The translations under genes and the position numbers were made by a program. Of a DNA stretch of 10,654 bases, positions 5,718 through 10,654 are shown one piece after another. The notes under the pieces are model-generated. The model saw only the letters and a list, made by a program, of their open reading frames with translations, was not told the origin of the DNA and ran no database searches. The stretch lies in assembly GCA_014800065.1 (NCBI GenBank), contig JAAVGX010000035.1:1-10654 (forward strand), in the 5' to 3' direction. Position 1 is the first letter of the stretch; each line of letters begins with the position of its first letter. Source of the stretch: Bacteroidales bacterium (GTDB lineage: Bacteria > Bacteroidota > Bacteroidia > Bacteroidales > Muribaculaceae).

Positions 5718-6854
5718 ATGCCAATTAACACTCATTCTATGCAGGCGCTCAAAAAAGCTGTACTGACGCTTCAGGACGGTACTCAATTCACCGGATATAG
5801 CTTCGGCTATGAAGGTTCCACCTCTGGGGAGGTAGTTTTCAACACCGCAATGACGGGGTATCCCGAAAGTTTGACCGACCCTTCCTACGAAGGGCAGATT
5901 CTGATCACCACCTTCCCTCAATTAGGAAATTATGGCGTTCCGCCCTCCGACGGCTCTGAAGCGCTCAAAGAATATCTCGAAGGCTCTCATATCCACTGTC
6001 GCGCAATTATCGCACAGGACTATGCCTTCCATCATAGCCACTGGCTGGCGGACCGTTCGCTCGCTCAATGGCTCAAGGACGAAAAAATTCCCGGCATCTT
6101 CGACATTGACACACGCGCCCTCACAAAACATCTTCGCGAACATGGCTCTATGCTTGGCAAGATTGTGGTGGAAGGTTGTGAAGATGTCGATTTTTATGAT
6201 CCTAATGCCGAAAACCTGATCGCTATCACTTCTTGCTCCGAGCCGCAGGTCTTTGAATCTCTGCAGGAAGCTCCTCATCCGTTGGAATTGCCTCTTCCGA
6301 AGGATGATAAGAAAACAGTAGTGCTGGTTGACTGCGGAATTAAGCACAACATTATCCGATGCTTGCTCCGCCGCGGGGTGCGTGTGGTGCGCGTGCCTTG
6401 GGACTACGACTTCACCGCCATTCCCTACGACGGCCTCTTCATCAGCAATGGTCCCGGCAACCCCGACTTCGCCGAAGCTACTGTGCAGAACATCCGTAAA
6501 GCAATCGAAATCGAAAAACCTATCTGCGGAATCTGCATGGGCAACCAACTCCTGGCAAAAGCTGCGGGTGCAAAAACATACAAGCTCAAGTACGGCCACC
6601 GAAGCCATAATCAGCCCGTGCGTCGCGTAGGTACACAGTCGTGCTACGTCACTTCTCAGAACCACGGCTTCGCTGTCGACACCGACACCCTCCCCGACGA
6701 GTGGGAAGCTCTGTTCGTGAACATGAACGACGGCACAAACGAGGGTATCCGGCACAAGTCCAAGCCATTTTTCTCGGCTCAGTTCCACCCGGAAGCTTCA
6801 AGCGGACCGCGCGACACCGAGTTCCTTTTCGACGAATTTATCCAACTCCTCTAA
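5718..6854 (+). CDS. carA: Carbamoyl phosphate synthase small subunit (glutamine amidotransferase)
   Basis: This subunit hydrolyses glutamine and passes ammonia through a tunnel to CarB for carbamoyl phosphate synthesis (pyrimidines and arginine). The 378 residues comprise the CarA-specific N-terminal domain (about 10-150, with GEVVFNTAMTGYPESLTDPS) and a class I amidotransferase domain (about 198-378). Catalytic residues are C273 in GICMGNQLL, and H357 and E359 in QFHPEASSGP; SNGPGNP lies at 243-249. The nucleophile loop has Asn at 276 where many class I enzymes have His. ATG 5718 was chosen because it follows the promoter by about 38 bases; an upstream GTG at 5616 would place the promoter inside the gene. 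A second ATG at 5739 is possible and would remove seven residues. carB follows after 12 bases. Confidence 0.96.
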   Translation: MPINTHSMQALKKAVLTLQDGTQFTGYSFGYEGSTSGEVVFNTAMTGYPESLTDPSYEGQILITTFPQLGNYGVPPSDGSEALKEYLEGSHIHCRAIIAQDYAFHHSHWLADRSLAQWLKDEKIPGIFDIDTRALTKHLREHGSMLGKIVVEGCEDVDFYDPNAENLIAITSCSEPQVFESLQEAPHPLELPLPKDDKKTVVLVDCGIKHNIIRCLLRRGVRVVRVPWDYDFTAIPYDGLFISNGPGNPDFAEATVQNIRKAIEIEKPICGICMGNQLLAKAAGAKTYKLKYGHRSHNQPVRRVGTQSCYVTSQNHGFAVDTDTLPDEWEALFVNMNDGTNEGIRHKSKPFFSAQFHPEASSGPRDTEFLFDEFIQLL

Positions 6855-6866
6855 GACTCCATCACC

Positions 6867-9800
6867 ATGTCCAATAAGCATAACTATTCTAAAGTACTGC
6901 TCCTCGGTAGTGGAGCTCTGAAAATCGGCGAGGCCGGTGAATTCGACTATTCCGGTGCACAGGCCCTGAAGGCGCTCAAGGAGGAAGGAATCTCCACCGT
7001 GCTTATAAATCCTAATATCGCCACGGTGCAGACCTCCGAAGGTATGGCCGACAAAATTTACTTTCTCCCCCTCACACCCTACTTCGTGGAGCGTGTAATC
7101 GAGAAAGAACGCCCCGACGGAATTCTTCTCGCTTTCGGCGGACAGACCGCGCTCAACTGTGGCGTGGAGCTCTACACATCCGGCGTGCTCGAAAAGTTTG
7201 GGGTGAAGGTGCTCGGAACACCGGTTCAAGCTATCATGGATACCGAGGACCGTGAACTTTTCGTGGAGAAGCTCAACGAAATCAACGTTAAAACCATCTC
7301 CAGCGAAGCCGTCGACTCGGTCGAGGAAGCCAAGCGCGTCGCAAATTCATTGGGATATCCCGTTATTGTGCGCGCTGCTTACGCTTTGGGCGGCCTGGGT
7401 AGCGGTTTCTGCGACAACGACGCCGAACTCACCGAGTTGGTGGAAAAGGCACTCTCCTTCTCCCCGCAGGTGCTGGTGGAAAAATCGCTCAAAGGTTGGA
7501 AAGAAGTGGAATACGAGGTGGTGCGCGACCGGTTCGACAACTGCATCACCGTCTGCAACATGGAGAACTTCGACCCCCTGGGCATTCACACCGGCGAATC
7601 AATCGTGGTGGCTCCTTCTCAGACCCTCTCCAACGACGACTACCACTTCCTGCGCTCCCTCGCCATCAAAATAATTCGACACATCGGAATTGTTGGTGAA
7701 TGCAACGTGCAGTATGCCTACGACCCCACCTCGATGGACTACCGCGTCATCGAGGTCAACGCTCGATTGAGCCGTTCATCCGCTCTGGCTTCCAAGGCTA
7801 CGGGTTATCCCCTGGCTTTCGTGGCTGCCAAGCTCGCCCTCGGATACGGTCTCTTTGACCTCCGCAACAGCGTCACCCACACTACTTCCGCTTTCTTCGA
7901 ACCCGCACTCGACTATGTGGTGGTGAAGATTCCCCGTTGGGACCTCGGTAAGTTCCATGGCGTGGACCGTCACATCGGTTCTTCCATGAAATCGGTCGGC
8001 GAAGTTATGGCTATCGGACGTACTTTTGAAGAAGCAATTCAGAAGGGCCTCCGCATGATTGGCCAGGGTATGCACGGTTTCGTGGAAAATAAAGCCATTA
8101 AAATTCCCGATGTGGAATCTGCGCTCAAATCGCCTACGGATCGCCGTATATTCGTAATTGCCAAGGCTTTGGCCGATGGATACTCGGTCGACCGAATTCA
8201 CGAACTCACAAAAATCGACCGCTGGTTCCTCTACAAGCTCCGCAACATTTATAATACTTCGTGCGAGCTCGAAAAATTCAACGACCTCGGTGCTGTGCCG
8301 CCGGCTCTCTTGCGACTGGCCAAGCAGCAGGGGTTCAGCGACTTCCAGATTGCGCGAAGCGTGTTTAAGGACGAACTCCTCGGCGACACCGACCGTCTCC
8401 TCATGGATACTCGCCGTCATCGTATCGCCCTGGGTATCAAGCCGGTAGTAAAACAGATTGATACACTCGCCGCCGAATATCCCGCCGCTACAAACTACCT
8501 CTACCTCACATACAACGGCTCCGAAAACGACGTCGAATACACCGGCGACCACCGCTCGGTAGTAGTGCTCGGTTCGGGTGCATACCGCATCGGCTCTTCC
8601 GTTGAATTCGACTGGTGCTCCGTCAACGCGCTCATGACCGCCCGAAAGCTCGGCTGGCGTTCGGTTATGATCAACTACAACCCCGAAACAGTATCCACCG
8701 ACTACGATATCTGCGACCGTCTCTACTTCGACGAACTCACTTTCGAGCGCGTGATGGACATCCTCGAACTCGAAAATCCCCATGGTGTAATCCTTTCCGT
8801 GGGCGGGCAGATTCCAAACAACCTCGCCACTCGACTGGCGGCGTGCGATGTGAACATCCTCGGCACTTCCGCCAAGAGCATCGACAACGCCGAAGACCGT
8901 CACAAATTCTCCGCAATGCTCGACTCCCTCGGAATCGACCAGCCGCGCTGGCGCGAGCTCACCGACTTTGCCGATATCGACAAGTTTGTGGATGAAGTCG
9001 GATTCCCCGTGCTCGTTCGTCCTTCATACGTCCTCTCCGGGGCGGCCATGAACGTTTGCTCTAATAACGATGAACTGCGTCGTTTCCTCAAATTGGCCGC
9101 TAATGTTTCCAAGAAACACCCCGTGGTGGTGAGCGAATTTATTCAGAACGCTAAGGAAATTGAAATGGACGCCGTGGCTCAGGACGGCGAAATTAAGGCT
9201 TACGCCATAAGCGAGCACATCGAGTTCGCAGGCGTTCACTCCGGCGACGCAACAATTCAGTTCCCACCGCAGAAGCTTTATGTCGAAACAATGCGTCGAA
9301 TCAAAAAGGTAAGCGCTCGTATCGCAAAAGCTCTCAACATCTCCGGTCCGTTCAACATTCAGTTCCTGGCAAAGAACAACGATATTAAGGTTATTGAGTG
9401 TAACCTTCGTGCATCCCGTAGCTTCCCCTTCGTTTCTAAGGTCTTGAAAATCAACTTCATCGACCTCGCAACTCGAATCATGCTCGGACTCCCCGTTGAA
9501 AAACCCGCCAAGAGCGCATTCGACCTCGACTATGTGGGTGTGAAGGCGAGCCAGTTCTCATTCTCACGCCTCGGTGGCGCCGACCCCGTCCTCGGTGTCG
9601 ACATGGCTTCTACCGGCGAAGTGGGCACCATTGGCGACGATACCAACGAAGCCGTGCTTAAATCTCTCCTCTCTGTCGGACTCCGTGTTCCCCACAAGGC
9701 AGTCCTCATGAGCACCGGAACACCGAAGCAGAAGGCCGAAATGCTCGATGCCGCGCACCTGCTCCACAAAGCCGGGCTGACAATCTTCGCCACCGGTGGA

Positions 9801-10097
9801 ACTTGCCAATTCCTCAACGAAAACGGAATCCCGGCCGTAAGAGTGTACTGGCCCTCTACTCCCGACCAGCACCCTCAGGCACTCGATTTACTTCACGAAA
9901 AGAAAGTCGATCTGGTAATTAACATGCCCAAGAACTTCACCGGTACGGAGCTCAGCAACGGTCGGCAGATACGACGTGCTGCAGTCGACCTCAATATTCC
10001 TCTGCTCACAAACTCCCGACTCGCTTCCGCTTTCATTCGTGCGTTCACAACAATTCCCGTCGACAAAATCGAAATCAAAGCCTGGGAAGAGTACTAA
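6867..10097 (+). CDS. carB: Carbamoyl phosphate synthase large subunit
   Basis: This 1076-residue enzyme makes carbamoyl phosphate from bicarbonate, ammonia and two ATP. The order is carboxyphosphate half (about 1-400; ATP-grasp 1 with YALGGLGSG at 172-180 and EVNAR at 296-300), oligomerisation domain (about 420-555), carbamate phosphorylation half (about 565-935; VVLGSGAYRIGSSVEFDW near 565, ATP-grasp 2 with ECNLRASRSF from 844), and C-terminal MGS-like allosteric domain (about 940-1065). The length is normal and no key residue is missing. The wording of many motifs (GSGALKIGEAGEFDYSG, WKEVEYEVVRD, VMAIGRTFEEA, PLLTN) is closer to animal CPS1 than to E. coli CarB. It is co-transcribed with carA from the promoter at 5648-5679 and is followed by a weak terminator at 10149-10176. 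Confidence 0.97.
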   Translation: MSNKHNYSKVLLLGSGALKIGEAGEFDYSGAQALKALKEEGISTVLINPNIATVQTSEGMADKIYFLPLTPYFVERVIEKERPDGILLAFGGQTALNCGVELYTSGVLEKFGVKVLGTPVQAIMDTEDRELFVEKLNEINVKTISSEAVDSVEEAKRVANSLGYPVIVRAAYALGGLGSGFCDNDAELTELVEKALSFSPQVLVEKSLKGWKEVEYEVVRDRFDNCITVCNMENFDPLGIHTGESIVVAPSQTLSNDDYHFLRSLAIKIIRHIGIVGECNVQYAYDPTSMDYRVIEVNARLSRSSALASKATGYPLAFVAAKLALGYGLFDLRNSVTHTTSAFFEPALDYVVVKIPRWDLGKFHGVDRHIGSSMKSVGEVMAIGRTFEEAIQKGLRMIGQGMHGFVENKAIKIPDVESALKSPTDRRIFVIAKALADGYSVDRIHELTKIDRWFLYKLRNIYNTSCELEKFNDLGAVPPALLRLAKQQGFSDFQIARSVFKDELLGDTDRLLMDTRRHRIALGIKPVVKQIDTLAAEYPAATNYLYLTYNGSENDVEYTGDHRSVVVLGSGAYRIGSSVEFDWCSVNALMTARKLGWRSVMINYNPETVSTDYDICDRLYFDELTFERVMDILELENPHGVILSVGGQIPNNLATRLAACDVNILGTSAKSIDNAEDRHKFSAMLDSLGIDQPRWRELTDFADIDKFVDEVGFPVLVRPSYVLSGAAMNVCSNNDELRRFLKLAANVSKKHPVVVSEFIQNAKEIEMDAVAQDGEIKAYAISEHIEFAGVHSGDATIQFPPQKLYVETMRRIKKVSARIAKALNISGPFNIQFLAKNNDIKVIECNLRASRSFPFVSKVLKINFIDLATRIMLGLPVEKPAKSAFDLDYVGVKASQFSFSRLGGADPVLGVDMASTGEVGTIGDDTNEAVLKSLLSVGLRVPHKAVLMSTGTPKQKAEMLDAAHLLHKAGLTIFATGGTCQFLNENGIPAVRVYWPSTPDQHPQALDLLHEKKVDLVINMPKNFTGTELSNGRQIRRAAVDLNIPLLTNSRLASAFIRAFTTIPVDKIEIKAWEEY

Positions 10098-10148
10098 TCA
10101 AATTGTCCCCTATGTCAAAAATTGCCCTTTGGGCGAACTTTTGCCAAA

Positions 10149-10176
10149 ATATGTTCCATAACATATGATTTTTTTT
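10149..10176 (+). terminator. Probable carAB terminator
   Basis: ATATGTT-CCAT-AACATAT is a perfect 7-bp AT-rich hairpin (10149-10166) followed by GA and an eight-base T run (10169-10176). It lies 51 bases after the carB stop. The stem is weak, so read-through is likely. The last T bases overlap the -33 box of the next promoter. Confidence 0.6.
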
Positions 10177-10205
10177 GGTAAACAAGATTTTCGGCCTTAA
10201 CTTTG
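10174..10205 (+). promoter_or_regulatory. Strong consensus promoter in the carB-ndh gap
   Basis: TTTG at 10174-10177 and TAACTTTG at 10198-10205 are separated by 20 bases, the same -7 box and spacing as the carAB promoter. Transcription would start near 10212. The first start codon of a recognisable gene is about 190 bases downstream, with an intrinsic terminator between, so the immediate product is a short RNA. Confidence 0.75.
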
Positions 10206-10211
10206 CATCGA

Positions 10212-10293
10212 AAACCTAAAACAATCTTTTTTACCTTAGAAATTGTACCTATTGGAAACCTATAGAAAGAGACCCCGTGAGGAGTCTCTTTTT
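10212..10293 (+). ncRNA. Candidate small RNA or terminated leader RNA of about 80 bases
   Basis: The stretch is bounded by a full-consensus promoter (ends 10205) and a clean intrinsic terminator (10266-10293). Between them it can form a 5-bp hairpin ACAAT/ATTGT (10221-10246) and a 7-position hairpin CTATTGG-AAA-CCTATAG with one mismatch (10249-10265), which abuts the terminator stem. No open frame of useful size is present. It could be a free small RNA, or the terminated leader of the NADH dehydrogenase gene that starts at 10400. I do not recognise a known RNA family. The 5' end is estimated from the -7 box. Confidence 0.5.
10266..10293 (+). terminator. Intrinsic terminator
   Basis: AAAGAGAC and GTCTCTTT (10266-10273, 10284-10291) form an 8-bp stem. 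A C-A mismatch and two further C-G pairs are closed by a GTGA loop of the GNRA type. The T run is 10289-10293. It would end the short transcript from 10212 and any read-through from carAB. Confidence 0.8.
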
Positions 10294-10399
10294 ATCTTAT
10301 ACCCACCGCAGACACGTTTGAACACTATACAACCCATACTTGTTTATCTTGCATAAGAATAGTATATTCTTCTCTCTGATTTTAATGAATAACTAACAT

Positions 10400-10654
10400 A
10401 TGCAACGCAAGCAACTCGTCATAATTGGTGGCGGTTTTGGGGGGCTTAACCTCGCTAAACACGTCGATGAAAAGGTATGGGACGTCATCATTGTGGACAA
10501 ACACAACTACCACAGCTTCCCGCCGCTTTTCTATCAGGTGGCATCTTCGGGCCTCGAACCCGCTTCGATTTCTTTCCCATTCCGACGCGAACTTCACAAC
10601 CGTCACTACCGAAATGCCCGATTCCACATGGGCACGGTCCGGCGAGTGAATGTG
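10400..10654 (+). CDS. ndh: Type II NADH dehydrogenase (NAD(P)/FAD-dependent oxidoreductase), 5' part
   Basis: The first 85 codons of an NDH-2 type flavoenzyme are present and the gene runs off the right edge. Full-length relatives have about 400-450 residues, oxidise NADH at the inner face of the cytoplasmic membrane and reduce quinone without pumping protons. Visible are the FAD-binding Rossmann motif GGGFGGL (residues 10-16), the acidic end of the second strand (IIVDKHNYHSF, 32-42), and PPLFYQVASSGLEPASISFP, which is characteristic of NDH-2. ATG 10400 follows AACTAACAT and places the glycine motif at the usual distance from the N-terminus. Upstream there is only a degenerate -7 box (TATCTTG, 10345-10351) with poor -33 spacing. 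Transcription may therefore depend on read-through of the terminator at 10266-10293. Confidence 0.9.
   Translation, partial: MQRKQLVIIGGGFGGLNLAKHVDEKVWDVIIVDKHNYHSFPPLFYQVASSGLEPASISFPFRRELHNRHYRNARFHMGTVRRVNV

Noticed and set aside
7776..8903. Long minus-strand frame of 375 codons opposite carB
   Set aside because: It is an antisense shadow produced by the codon bias of carB; no family is recognisable and no promoter is present. The same holds for 5922-6788 opposite carA.
10124..10134. GCCC-TTT-GGGC hairpin after carB as a terminator
   Set aside because: The stem is only 4 bp and is not followed by a T run; the hairpin at 10149-10166 with eight T bases is the better candidate.

Overview
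The window looks like chromosomal DNA of a gut Bacteroidales bacterium, possibly Muribaculaceae. The main evidence is the promoters: several gene starts are preceded by the Bacteroidetes -7 box TAnnTTTG, three of them with a TTTG -33 box 20 or 21 bases upstream, and Shine-Dalgarno sequences are weak or absent. The protein families fit the same group: a DUF3737 protein next to a MalY/PatB lyase, a type II NADH dehydrogenase and an ECF sigma factor with a membrane-anchored partner. No mobile element, CRISPR array, tRNA or rRNA was seen.

Left part, minus strand. Reading leftwards from about 3250, a tetrameric-type ion channel overlaps a GNAT acetyltransferase. These are followed by an ECF sigma factor gene and, after it, a single-pass membrane protein with a TPR-like periplasmic end. 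The sigma gene carries a one-base frameshift inside region 4, so its DNA-binding end lies in another frame. A hairpin with a T run closes this group at about 379-403. The gene-free stretch 119-433 holds four short palindromes. A partial minus-strand gene of unknown function, with its own promoter, occupies 1-118.

Middle, plus strand. A clear promoter at 3424-3457 drives a two-gene unit: a beta-helix protein (DUF3737) with about eleven 19-20-residue turns, then a MalY/PatB-type PLP enzyme two bases downstream.

Right part, plus strand. A second clear promoter at 5648-5679 drives carA-carB, the two subunits of glutamine-dependent carbamoyl phosphate synthase, which feeds pyrimidine and arginine synthesis. 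The large subunit resembles animal mitochondrial CPS1 more than E. coli CarB, including in its C-terminal allosteric domain. The 302-base gap 10098-10399 holds a weak carAB terminator, a strong consensus promoter and, about 80 bases on, a clean terminator. Together the last two outline a candidate small RNA or attenuated leader. The 5' end of a type II NADH dehydrogenase gene runs off the right edge.
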